Assembly: GCA_950295325.1 (NCBI GenBank)
Contig: OX485805.1
Coordinates: 44,418,758 to 44,478,757, forward strand
Direction: 5' to 3'
DNA: 60,000 nucleotides
Source of the DNA: Polytrichum commune
Taxonomy: Eukaryota > Streptophyta > Polytrichopsida > Polytrichales > Polytrichaceae
Shown: positions 46,201-55,509 of the stretch, one piece after another
How positions within the stretch are numbered: position 1 is the stretch's first letter
How the letters are laid out: each line of letters begins with the position of its first letter
Notes under the pieces: model-generated
Told to the model about the DNA's origin: nothing
Databases searched by the model: none
Seen by the model: the letters and a program-made list of their open reading frames with translations, nothing else
Program-made: the position numbers and the translations under genes

Positions 46201-46411
46201 TTTTAAGTGGACAGTGGACTCAGCGTACACACCGGTTTGGATAAACACGGATACTATACTTTGTGCTTGGAAGCCGCGCAAAGGGTCCAAAACAGAAACA
46301 ATGACCATCCCCCAAAAACATATAGATTTTGCCAAAGACAACTTGGCACGTATTGCAGCGGCAGAAAATGACGCCGAGAATGGATATGAAGCGGAAGATG
46401 GAGATGTGTAA
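43289..46411 (+). pseudogene. Gene I of element 1: DUF7869-like putative transposase, 17-bp deletion
   Basis: Exon 1 is 43289-44748 and exon 2 is 44892-46411, ending TAA. The start ATG follows a leader acceptor (TTGTTTAG|GTTGG) and matches MAMHVG of element 2. Exon 2 has exactly the same length as in element 2 (1,520 bp), while exon 1 is 17 bp shorter. The gap lies at about 43507, between CAGFG and LDVVLFND, and shifts the frame. From there the second frame is open to the donor at 44749, with CCERKCCQFFPREKI, CTTCEKYKGLRDA and IIHDKMDHAKT. Exon 2 has HGHGNVKYAHYGLDFYPGD, LDNCAKDNK and GHTHDDIDASFGRW, then a conserved C-terminus (VEYCRPSTKDQNVLRTYLGW). Apart from the deletion the gene looks intact, including the Tyr and Gln codons that are stops in element 2. 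Confidence 0.85.
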
Positions 46412-46788
46412 ACATAACATATTAGGTGGGAGTTAATGGCGAAAAACATGGGCGATTAGTAGATTTGGTTTTTAATAGACTTAGTGGACTTGACACACTC
46501 CATTGTGGTATACGTTTGGGATGTGCCATCCAAATTCATAAGAGCCTTACTTATGGGATGCGCACCCCAAACTCTATAATGACATAAACCATTTGTTTTT
46601 TTTGGAGTGGATTGTTATTTTCCACATGGAGCTCATTTTTCATTTCAATTTAAATTCTCTATTTTTAGTAATAAGAATATCCTTTACGTACGAATTTTTA
46701 AATCGTCATGTTCTTGATATTTCCAATATTCCGTATGCCCACAATATTGGCATCCCAAACTATGGGCATATTTTATTTTGAGACTTTC

Positions 46789-46817
46789 AAAAGTCTCCAA
46801 TTAACGAATATAGTGTT
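46789..46817 (-). repeat. Terminal inverted repeat of element 1, gene I side
   Basis: Read on the minus strand it begins AACACTATATTCGTTAATTG, followed by the AGACTTTTGAAAGTCT hairpin. AACA follows at 46818-46821. Confidence 0.9.
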
Positions 46818-46821
46818 AACA

Positions 46822-47090
46822 CCAAACATACTTGCCACTACATCTTTTTGTAATGTAATCGTTAAAGTTTGTTTTCTCAATCATTCTCAATTTGGATAAC
46901 AAAATGTTCTCCAAACCGGCCTCATCACCAACTGCATTCACATTCAACAAGAGGTCTTTCCATTTCATTCCCGTAGGGAAAACCTTTTCAGCAACATTTT
47001 CCCATGTCAAGAGTGTATGTGTTTTGTGCGGCATTGCGTCAAGTAGGAGGTAAAAAGATGGTGGCTAGAGTAGCAATTGTTTGTTGTATT
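46822..47090 (-). pseudogene. Element 0 transposase relic, middle part
   Basis: The minus strand reads DAMPHKTHTLLTWENVAEKV, FPTGMKWKDLLLNVNAVGDE and YITKRCSGKYVWC, the counterpart of gene I residues from DAMPHKTRTL to KFARC. It stops at the element 1 terminus exactly where the piece at 14487 begins. Upstream it runs to about 47090 (ATLATIF), with a frameshift, and is then interrupted by other repeats. Confidence 0.85.
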
Positions 47091-47437
47091 GTATAGAGCT
47101 CAAGAAGGTGAAGAGCAAGCCACAATGGGGGAGCACCGAAAAGAAATGAGAGAAAGACTAAGGGCCGAGGCTCGACCCCTCCCCATTGGGAACTAAGCCC
47201 GGGAACGGAGGAAGTAGCCGGGAACGAGCTACTAAGCCAAGGAATAGAGGAAGCAGCTGGGAAAAAACCGGTATAGCCCAGGAATGAGTTTGTATGTCAG
47301 GGGGAACGAGCTACTAAACTCGGGAAGGAGCCTGTACGTATGGGGAATGAGCTAGTAAGCTTGGGAACAAAAGAGGCAGCTCGAGAAAACAAGGAAACCA
47401 ACTGAGGGAGTAGCCAAGTAGAATATGTAGCATAAAC

Positions 47438-47774
47438 ACTACACTAAACAAGAATGCACGAACGCCTCTATACAAAGGCATAGCCTAAACCCTAAACGCA
47501 TACACTAAATATCAATAACCCTATCAAAGTAAGTAACATTAAATGTAAACTCAAACACTAAATATCAACTATGGTAATATGTGGAAGTTACATGTTTGAA
47601 TTTAGTGTTAGTAAGGATATGAAAAAAATAACATTGGTAAAAGGAGAATTCCAACATATTTTCTAGCAAATCTTCTAGCACTAATTATTAAAGAATTGAA
47701 AATTAATGTTGAGCAAGGTATGGTGGTAACAACATTAGATATAATCAAACACTAAATATCTTATTTAGTGTAGT
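47438..47774. mobile_element. MITE, uninterrupted copy (ACTACACTAAA ends)
   Basis: Inverted ends AAACACTACACTAAA / TTTAGTGTAGTGTTT. The interior aligns with the copy in element 1 that is split at TGAT by element 2, so it works as an empty-site reference for that insertion. Confidence 0.75.
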
Positions 47775-48210
47775 GTTTAGCGTTAGACCTCGGATGAAAG
47801 TGAAATAGATGATGGACATACCTATGGATGTATATCCTTTAAGGAACACTAACCAAATTTTGGATGAATAAAATCGGATGAGATTGCACGGGATGCAACG
47901 GAGTCTCATGGCGCATCTAGGCATATGGTTAAATAAACCGCATGTCCTCCACAAGCACATCTATATAGTACAACATGTGGTTAATTCCAAAATTAAATAT
48001 GACATCACAAAACTAGAAATTAGAAACCTACATCACTAAAAATAGAAACCCCAAACATTCGGCGATAGGGGACAAAGCATAACCGCCTCATTAGAGATAC
48101 TGTAGATGTTAGGTCCTATATAAAGGAGGCACAGAGAGGCCCTAAGGGAGCTCATTCACATCGACTATCTCACGTGAGCGCTGCGAAGACTATCGGGAGC
48201 GCAAGGCTTG

Positions 48211-48447
48211 ACCTAAAGAACTTAGGCACGGTCAAATTGAAGACCCTTGAGAGTGAGGGACCTAATGGACTTAGGCATGGCCGAATTGAAAACCCTTGAG
48301 ATTGAGGGACCTAAAGAACTTAGGGGCGGCCGAATTGAAGACCCTTGAGATTGAGAGACCTTACGCTCGGTAGACTTGAAGACCCTTAAGGCTAAGGGAC
48401 CTTGAGACCTAGACTCGGCCAACTTGAAGACCTTGGAGACTGAGGGA
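48211..48447. repeat. 49-bp tandem repeat, about five copies
   Basis: The unit starts ACCTAAAGAACTTAGG and contains GAATTGAAGACCCTTGAGA. The first three copies are exactly in 49-bp register, and the last two are shortened or diverged. Confidence 0.85.
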
Positions 48448-49499
48448 AATCAAGTAGAAGATAGGGAAACCATGGCAAACAAAAAGAATTATCAAGTACT
48501 CGGGAACATCAAACCTAGTACGTAAAGATAGGATTACCCACAAGAGTACTTGGAGCTATTTAAAAGTCTTAAGAGTCGGTACAAGGACATGCGAAATCAA
48601 AAATTAGGAAATTAAAGGCGTGAAAACTCGCTGGACATATCAAAAGAGAAAAGTGTGGGTACTTTGCAAGAGAGCAACTCATGACATGAAATGAATGATT
48701 TCCAAAAAAAATTCTTAAGCTTTTCGGCCAACAAAGCACTTCCCAACTAGCATCGGATTTGAGGCATCAAGGTACTTAAGAATGGCGGATGAAATCAAGT
48801 TGGAATATACGGAAGCCATCATTCGAGAATAGGGAATACGAGGCCAAGGATTTTCATCAAAAGCCATCAAGTAGGCCACATCAAACATCATCTCACCCAT
48901 GATTATAAACAAAGGTTTCACATCGTAAAGTAATTCATACCAATCTAGGTTGATTTGGTACAAACAAATAGGGAGACACTCAAATTATTGTGAGGATCTT
49001 GAAACTTTGACTAAGCACAATTGAAATAGGATTGAATGAATGTCAATAGAAGCCATTCAAACCATGTAATGAATAAGAGTAATGATATCAAATATTGGGA
49101 ATAATGTTGATTCTACTTCAAAGACTCCTAACATTGACATTAGGATTTAGGGAAACATGAACATGTAAGCCTTGGGCACCTAACCTTTGGGGTTTTCTTG
49201 AATGCTTATACTGTAAGGAACGTTTTTAACAAGATGGATGAGTACTAGACTCTAAAGGATTTAGGAACTATAGGATTTACCCATGGTGAATACATTAAGA
49301 CAATTGTAGAACTACAAAAATTAAGATTCACCTTGAAGAGGATACACCACCTCAAGATTACCAACATAAGTCTAAGGACCAATACTAACATGCATATGTC
49401 CACCTTCAAAGAGTCAGAAATTATGAGCGGTCTAATTTTGATAAGTGTAATGTTCATGTAATTGGTCAGCAAGGGGTTACATCTAAGGTTAAGGGTTGA

Positions 49500-49900
49500 A
49501 GAGGACCTCGACATATTGTTTCTCTAGGTTTCTTAAAGTCCAAATTATAATAGTTACGGGATTAGCATTGTTCTTTGGCATAAGTTGCTCGTCTATAGAA
49601 TTCCATTTTAGATTCACCATGAATGATGTACCATGTTGTACAATACACATCTATGCTTTCAAGCGTATTCACGTTGCGTCCTGTTGCATTTACATGTATT
49701 CACCGATAAACATCAAGGTTTATTTTAAGATCTAAGGCATAAATCTCCAAGCCACATTTTTCCCAAATAGCTCTGTGGAAACAACTAGAAACAACTGTGA
49801 ATACATCAATCTTTTGTGGCTATTTCTCCAATGGATTCTTCTATAAGCAATCTTTGGCATTGATACTCATGCGTAGAGTGGGGAACACATGCCAATGAAT
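49500..49900 (-). pseudogene. Element 0 transposase relic, N-terminal middle part
   Basis: The minus strand encodes NVNTLESIDVYCTTWYIIHG, aligning with VVTLENVEVCCTAWYTIHAV of gene I. It is preceded by INLDVYR (KLEVHRN in gene I) and followed by a decayed KKPRE. Stops and frameshifts are frequent. Confidence 0.75.
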
Positions 49901-50793
49901 CATACTTTTGTAGGCCTTTCTATGGTTGTATGTTGGCTTGGAGTTCCTCTTGGATTTGCATATGTCATCATTCATGATCACGCAAGCTAAATCCCTCAAG
50001 CATGACACTTCAGAGTGTCCACATACAAACCCGCGGGGGGGGGGGGGGGCTAGCGGTATTTTGGAAATGACATGTGATAAAATATAGGCTATATTTTTTA
50101 AACGACATGTGATAAAATGTAGGGTATTTGATATTCATTCGAGGTAAAATTTTGAAGAATTCTATATTAAAATTAAGGGGCAAATTAATGTCAGATACCA
50201 ATTCAAAAAAAAAATTGTGCAATATAACATGTGTAAGGGACCACATTTTGCTTTATCAAAGAAGATGGAGGGCTCAATTCTATTCCATGAAGGTTTCTCT
50301 TCATTAAGGATACTTTGAACTCCATTGTGTTTAAACGTTGACATGAAGGGGTATATTCAAGACAATATTTGATGTTTGAAATTCTTTTGCAAATGTTGTA
50401 TGAACTCTTGTTATCCTGCAAATGTTGGATAGTTGTGTTTCGTAACACACTAGATTTCAAGGGTGCACTCTACTTGCATTCTTCATTACAATCTTGTTGG
50501 TGTAATTAATTTTTATTATGTTTCACAACAATGTATTCCCATTGTTAAGATGCCAATTCACAATGCACCCCCCCCCCTCAACTAAAAATTAAAGGCTATC
50601 AAAAATCTGTAAGTAAATAGGGCATGTAATCTTGAATGCATTCTAGATTTCTAGTTACCAATAGGGCATTAAAATTTTAAGCTCAATAGATTATTTTCTA
50701 CTTTAAGGACTTCTAATATTCTAATTCTTAAAGATAATTACCCCTTTTTGAAAATAAGTAATTGTCGAACGTGTCTCCAAAAATTTACTATGA

Positions 50794-51200
50794 GTGCCCC
50801 CTAGGCTTACAAAGCAAAAATATTTGAGTGGGATGCACATTGGAGTGAACAAGGGACTTAAAGATGACAACACCAACATCCTCATTGCCGAATGGATTTG
50901 TCAACATAATCATGTGGGTGGTATGATGACAAATGCCCTTTGCAACTTGAACTCCACTGTCATTAAGAAGGACCACCTCTAAATTACCCCATTCCAATAT
51001 TGAGAACCTTGAACAATAGACAATGGGCTCCATCAGTATTGAAGGCAAAGGATTTTTCACATGCTCTTCCTCTTTGTCATCATCAATGTCATCCTTCCCA
51101 ACAACATTGAATTTATCTTTAGACAAAGATAACATACCCTCTCCTCCTAAGAGGATCAATACACCCTTCCACAAATCCCCTCCATTGTGTCAATGCCGCA
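50794..51200 (-). pseudogene. Element 0 transposase relic, N-terminal part
   Basis: The minus-strand frame contains LEVVLLNDSGVQVAKGICHH and NPFGNEDVGVVIFKSLV, aligned with LDVVLLNDLGVPVANGICRN and NPLGLHDVGVCILNSLL of gene I. The acidic stretch before it (DDIDDDKEEE) corresponds to the acidic gene I N-terminus. Roughly 0.9 kb of unrelated AT-rich sequence, including a G run at 50035-50049, separates it from the next relic piece. Confidence 0.75.
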
Positions 51201-51492
51201 CAAGTAGGCTGAAACAATCAACATTGTTGAACTCCATCCATTCAGTGTTTGGGGTGACCAACTCAAACTAAGCTAAAGATAGAATTAATGGACCCAAAAG
51301 GAAAGGCCCACACATTAAACATAGAAACATATTTATATTATCATGTGCTATCATTATGAATCAAAATATTCTCACTATAAGTTGTTACCAAATATAATGC
51401 ATCTCAATTTGGAATAAGGTACATGATACAAACATCTTCATGTCATGCAAATAATTAATGTGGACCAACCACATATAAAGAGTCAGTGTGGA

Positions 51493-51621
51493 TTTGGATC
51501 TAACAACCCAAACTCTTAGAGAGCCAAAGTCCAAACCCTTCTATAGGATTTGGGCCGACCGACCCAAACCCTTGAGAATCTTGAATAAGTTTAAGCATGA
51601 ATTTGGGCTAGTCAACCCAAA
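51493..51621 (+). repeat. Three TTTGGG-N8-CCCAAA palindromes between the element 0 genes
   Basis: Copies lie at 51493-51512 (one arm with two changes), 51549-51568 (TTTGGGCCGACCGACCCAAA) and 51602-51621, spaced about 55 bp. They lie between the gene I and gene II relics of element 0, the place where elements 1 and 2 have the TACGAACG palindromes. Confidence 0.7.
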
Positions 51622-51679
51622 CTTTATTCTATAGAAATGGGCCCTCATATTTAAGTTTAACAATGAAAACTCTACTACA

Positions 51680-52135
51680 TTGATTAGGGTTAGTAGGTCT
51701 GGGTTGCCCAACCTAAGGATAGTGGAGGACAGGAGGGCTGATCAAGTTTATGAAATTGTGAAGCAATTGCATACAAATTACATTGTAACAAAATCTTATT
51801 ATATTTCTCACCTTGCAGAAGGAGTGTACTTGACCTTGAAAGACAAAAATACCAAGGTCGTGAATGTTCTATGCCTTTACTTTGTGTACTAGACGAAGTT
51901 TTTGAAGCACGAAGACAACCCGATGTCCAAGATGGACAAGCTCTTCCAAGTCCCAAAATAGTTGGTCACTCAAAAATCCCTCTACGACAAGGCAAAATAT
52001 GCAAATTATCCTATGGATGAGTTGAGCATGGATTTCTATCTAAAAATTGGGAGGACCCTTACACATAGGGGGGACACGATCTTCAATGTTTTTATAGGGA
52101 CAAAGCCTATACATGTTGCGTTGGTAAGTTAAACG
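51680..52135 (+). pseudogene. Element 0 gene II relic, end of the central exon
   Basis: The plus strand reads EGVYLTLKDKNTKVVNVLCL and, after a stop, DELSMDFYLKIGRTLTHRGD and TIFNVFIGTKPIHVAL before GTAAGT. These align with EGIVAINEARSNKQ, ELRMEFYVSVLQSLVISGE and TVYNVCGGSKFMYAAM|GTAAG of gene II, including the position of the splice donor. It is on the opposite strand to the element 0 gene I relic, so element 0 had the same divergent layout. Confidence 0.7.
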
Positions 52136-52297
52136 TTTAGGGGTTCAAGAGTTAATACCTAGATTTGGAAGGTCCACCCAAACATGTAGTGTTTAGTTTG
52201 TGTTGACTGCCCAAAACTATCTTGTTACCTTCTCTTCTCCTTTGTAATTGGGCATTCATGTTTTGTATACTACAATAACCAAGCCTAGCAAATGTGC

Positions 52298-52654
52298 AGA
52301 TGCTTGGGTTGAATATATATTCATATATTGAGGACAATGATATCCAATTTTACAAGACCCAAAAGGCGTTGACGAAGTATAATTAAACTTATTTGAGATA
52401 ATTTTCTTGGTCTTGTGTAATTGTGATTTGAGTTTATATTGGTTTTCACATATCCTCCCTTTCTCCCTCTACTCCCCATGTTTTGGAATTTTCATTGTCA
52501 ACTAGCTCTTCGAGGATTCGGTCCAAGGCATGATGAGCAACTCCAACTTGCAAAGCCTTTTCTATGATGGGGTGCAAATGACTACTCCAAAGAGCCCCTG
52601 GAAGCTAGCATCCTGGACAACCCAAGCAAATCTTTCGCCCCTCGCCATTGCCAT
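52298..52654 (+). pseudogene. Element 0 gene II relic, start of the coiled-coil exon
   Basis: After TGTGCAG, ATGCTTGGGTTG opens MLGLNIYSYIEDNDIQFYKT, aligned with MLGLCVNTYIDVVDEEDYKF of element 2. The intron position is conserved. Sequence further on (LFEDSVQGMMSNSNLQSLFY) aligns only loosely, and the piece is cut by the CACTA element at 52655. Confidence 0.65.
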
Positions 52655-52914
52655 CACTACAAGAGTTTATATGACCTATTTGACAAAAATGTGACGAAAT
52701 TTTGTTAATTTGGGTGTCATATAGGGCACCTTGATTCGGTCATACAATTAACAGAGTTCTGTCAATTTCTTTGTCATCTGGGACAATTATACACGTAGGA
52801 TTCCATTTACTCCGGCCCCCTTGCCATGTTGGATTCTCTTTACCTCGTCATTTACCCATGGTGCTGTGGTTTAATGTCCAAGTTATACTAGTAAAAAAAT
52901 CCTAAATTAGTAAT

Positions 52915-53100
52915 CCACCCTCGCATTCGTGGCCTACTCACAATAGGTCTAAGGGCGAAGGGCCACCTCACCTAACCTAGGCGAATGGACAAAGCCACCT
53001 ACCTACCCTAGATGAAGCCAAGGGTGAGGGGTCAAGGGGATCGAACCTTGAACCTCTTGGCTATAGTGTGAAGGCCTTAGCCACTAAGCCACCGCTCATT
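52915..53100 (-). mobile_element. tRNA-related SINE-like segment
   Basis: On the minus strand TGGCTTAGTGGCTAAGG matches a polymerase III A box and GGTTCGATCCCC a B box, about 35 bp apart. A cloverleaf with a paired acceptor stem is not possible, so it is not a tRNA gene. It sits inside the CACTA element. Confidence 0.6.
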
Positions 53101-53324
53101 ACATGATATAGGCCAAGTATGTAAGAGTTTTGTATGAAGAAGCCATAAGACTTATAAACTTATGTATATATATTTTTTAATTAGTGAAAGTAAAAACAAG
53201 CATAGAATTAATGTATTTACTGTTTTTAATTAGTACGTATTGTATTTGTATTAAAAACAATTTACAAAAATACTCCTAAATATTATTACAGTAATTATTG
53301 TAATTATTTTAACTACATTAATTA

Positions 53325-53525
53325 CAATAATTTCAGTATTTTACTGAAAATAGCAAATTTCAGTATTTACTTAAATTAGAAAATTTCAGTATTTACCTAA
53401 ATTGGCAAATTTCAGTATTTACCTAAATTAGAAAATTTCAATATTTACTTAAATTAGCAAATTTCAGTATTTACTTAAATTGGTAATTTCCCCATTTACT
53501 TAAATTGGTAATTTCAGTATTTACA
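53325..53525. repeat. AT-rich tandem repeat, about 31-bp unit
   Basis: About six copies of a unit reading AAATTTCAGTATTTACTTAA with small changes. Confidence 0.8.
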
Positions 53526-54750
53526 TTAATTAATTAAATTATTTATTACATTATTTATAGTAAATACATTATTTATATTAATTACTTATACTAGTAATTA
53601 CAATACTTAAAAACCTTTTGTAACACCTTTTGTAACACCTTTTGTTGTTAATAAATATGAGACACATGCTCAGGTGAAGGGAATAAGTTAAACGTGAAAT
53701 ATATAAATCTGATGACAGAAAATTGACATAAATTTTGAATAATGTCCGAATTGACAAAAACTCATAGCTTTGAGCTGATTTTGTCACTTCGGACATTTTA
53801 GTGTCACATTTTTGTCAATTATACACCCATTTCCTTGTAGTGCATTACCACTCAAAGGGTCCGCTTTTCCGTGTGATTGTGGCTAGGAATCCCCCTCTCG
53901 GTGTCTAGTGATAACGTGGCACCTCACTTGTGGCTTTGGATGTGCATGTCCTTGTTCCTCCCCATGGTGCATTGCCCACCCGTGATGACACTACCCCAAC
54001 TGTCACACGTCTTAAGATATGCTATAGCCTATGCCAAGTTGCACTTCATTTCCTTTGTTCCTTTCGCCAGTCTTAGGTTTTGGTCTTCCTCCTTAAACTA
54101 ACCCCCCCCCTTTTGTGGACAGTTTGTAGGTTGCATCCAATTAGGTACCAACCCGTTCCAAAGGCGCCCTATCCATCGAATTGGAGCGTTTCTACACCTT
54201 ATGTAGAAGTGTGAGGCAATCGTCTTCCCAAATAACATCCCATTTGAGTTCATCCTCCTATAATTTAGGCTCTTGTTGGCTCCTAAATGTATCATAGTGG
54301 GCCCTTATCCTGACCTTGGCTATAGCCTATAGCCTATAGGTGTGGGGTAGAGATTTTCCAGAATTTGGAAGCCATGAGAGCAAAGGAAGTGGTGGCAAAA
54401 GAAAAAGAAGTCATTCCAAAGCTAGAAATGCCACCCTCAACATAGACATTGTACATGAATAGGCTTAGTTAAGGTCGTACTATCCAATAATGGTTATGTA
54501 GGGCTTGTTTGCTACTAAATTTCCCGTAATATGAATTCCTTTTTTCTTGTCCAATATTGTCTCCTGTTTGAGTTGTCCTACCGGAACCATCTTAATATGA
54601 GTTCTTGATCAAGTTAGGCCTTCATTTGTGCATGGATTGATGTAGATCACCATTCATAAATGTCTGCATGTTTGAATTTCACACACCTTTCCCTAATACC
54701 TATATGACATTTTCTATGTTTCTATATATTTAAATGTCTCAAAATGCCGA

Positions 54751-54781
54751 AAAGAAGTCTCAAATAGCCTAATATAGTGTT
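54751..54781 (-). repeat. Probable right terminus of element 0 (gene II side)
   Basis: Read on the minus strand it is AACACTATATTAGGCTATTTGAGACTTC, a diverged copy of the element terminus. It lies beyond the element 0 gene II relic and faces the expected way. Confidence 0.65.
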
Positions 54782-55094
54782 AGTACCTATACATTTGTTA
54801 TAGTACCAAATGAAAAAAAGAAAAAAAAGTAGAATGTACATATACACTTTGCTACACCAAACAACAAAAACAATAGATAAGGTGGCACTATATGGGGAGG
54901 GTTTTTATAACATTATTAAGCAGTGTGCGCTTGTTCATGTGGGCCCCACAAATATAACCGTAGGGATGCCCCAACCTAGTGCATATTCAAACTTAATATG
55001 AGTCTCCTTACACTAGGTTAGGGCATCCCATGGTTATATTCTCAAGACCACATAAACTAACCCACACTACTGAATAATGTCAAGTTTAGGCATA

Positions 55095-55300
55095 ACCAAT
55101 TGAGATTGTAGTGTTTACAAGTCCTGCTAGTTACATAATGTCGACACCTTATGGCTTTTCTTTATTGATTTGAGATATATTCTAGAGATTCCTATAAAAT
55201 GATTGGTAATTCTCCTGAAGTCTTGAACTTCAACCGGTTATTTCTTTAACTCAACCAGTTCATTTGCAACTACCACCCCGTTCTTTCCGATTATTGTAAG
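55095..55300 (+). repeat. Dispersed repeat, copy b
   Basis: It aligns with 10225-10430 (TTTCTTTATTGATTTGAGATAT, CTTGAACTTCAACCGGT). A 66-codon frame follows at 55310-55510 that I cannot identify. Confidence 0.55.
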
Positions 55301-55509
55301 GCGGAGTTAATGGATAGCTTCAGTGAATGCAGTGCTAGACACAAGATGTGTGGGATGTCCCACAGAGGGAGTTCCACCTTCCTCACTATAATTAGAGACA
55401 TCGCTCAAAGGTTTAGTGCTAATACTCGAGAACATGAGGTTGTGGAAACCATAGTTAACCCCATCCTCTCATGGAAGCAACTTCTTCAGCAAATGATCGG
55501 CGGACATTA

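Larger units (their letters stand above)
14492..46817. mobile_element. Element 1: large TIR transposon, interrupted by element 2
   Basis: The ends are inverted copies of AACACTATATTCG followed by KTAATTGGAGACTTTT, 29 bp with one mismatch. A 4-bp duplication, AACA, flanks both ends. Gene II runs on the minus strand at the left (22089 to 14895) and gene I on the plus strand at the right (43289-46411), so they diverge from a central non-coding region. Removing nested element 2 and one TGAT leaves about 16.6 kb. Both genes are damaged. A solo LTR interrupts gene II, and a MITE copy lies in the centre and was itself hit by element 2. Although the ends contain CACTA, the bases next to CACTA are not direct repeats, while the 4-bp repeats outside AACACTA are perfect. 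I therefore do not place the element in the 3-bp-duplicating CACTA superfamily. Confidence 0.88.
47095..49490. mobile_element. Insertion of about 2.4 kb in the element 0 transposase relic
   Basis: Relic sequence stops near 47090 and resumes near 49500 at the adjacent codons (KKPRE...), so the interval was inserted. It contains the MITE at 47438-47774 and a 49-bp tandem repeat, and no clear protein domain. A minus-strand frame at 48715-48963 (82 codons) is unidentified. I could not fix the ends or a target duplication, so the class is open. Confidence 0.5.
52655..53842. mobile_element. Non-autonomous CACTA element, 1.19 kb
   Basis: It begins CACTACAAG and ends CTTGTAGTG, with further inverted similarity (TTGACAAAAATGTGAC at both ends). 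CAT flanks it on both sides (52652-52654 and 53843-53845), the 3-bp duplication typical of CACTA (En/Spm) transposons. There is no transposase. Inside are a tRNA-derived SINE-like segment and AT-rich tandem repeats. Confidence 0.85.

Noticed and set aside
14492-46817. Classification of elements 1 and 2 as ordinary CACTA (En/Spm) transposons because of CACTA in their ends.
   Set aside because: The three bases next to CACTA are not direct repeats (AAA versus TTA or TTT), while perfect 4-bp repeats lie outside AACACTA at both insertions, and the transposase-like protein is of a different type.
14492-46817. Reading the region as one large inverted repeat or palindrome with duplicated genes.
   Set aside because: The gene order on the two sides does not mirror around a centre; the inner pair of termini with TGAT duplications and the split MITE show a nested, inverted second copy.
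52915-53100. A tRNA gene on the minus strand.
   Set aside because: A and B boxes are present but no acceptor stem or full cloverleaf can be formed; a SINE is more likely.
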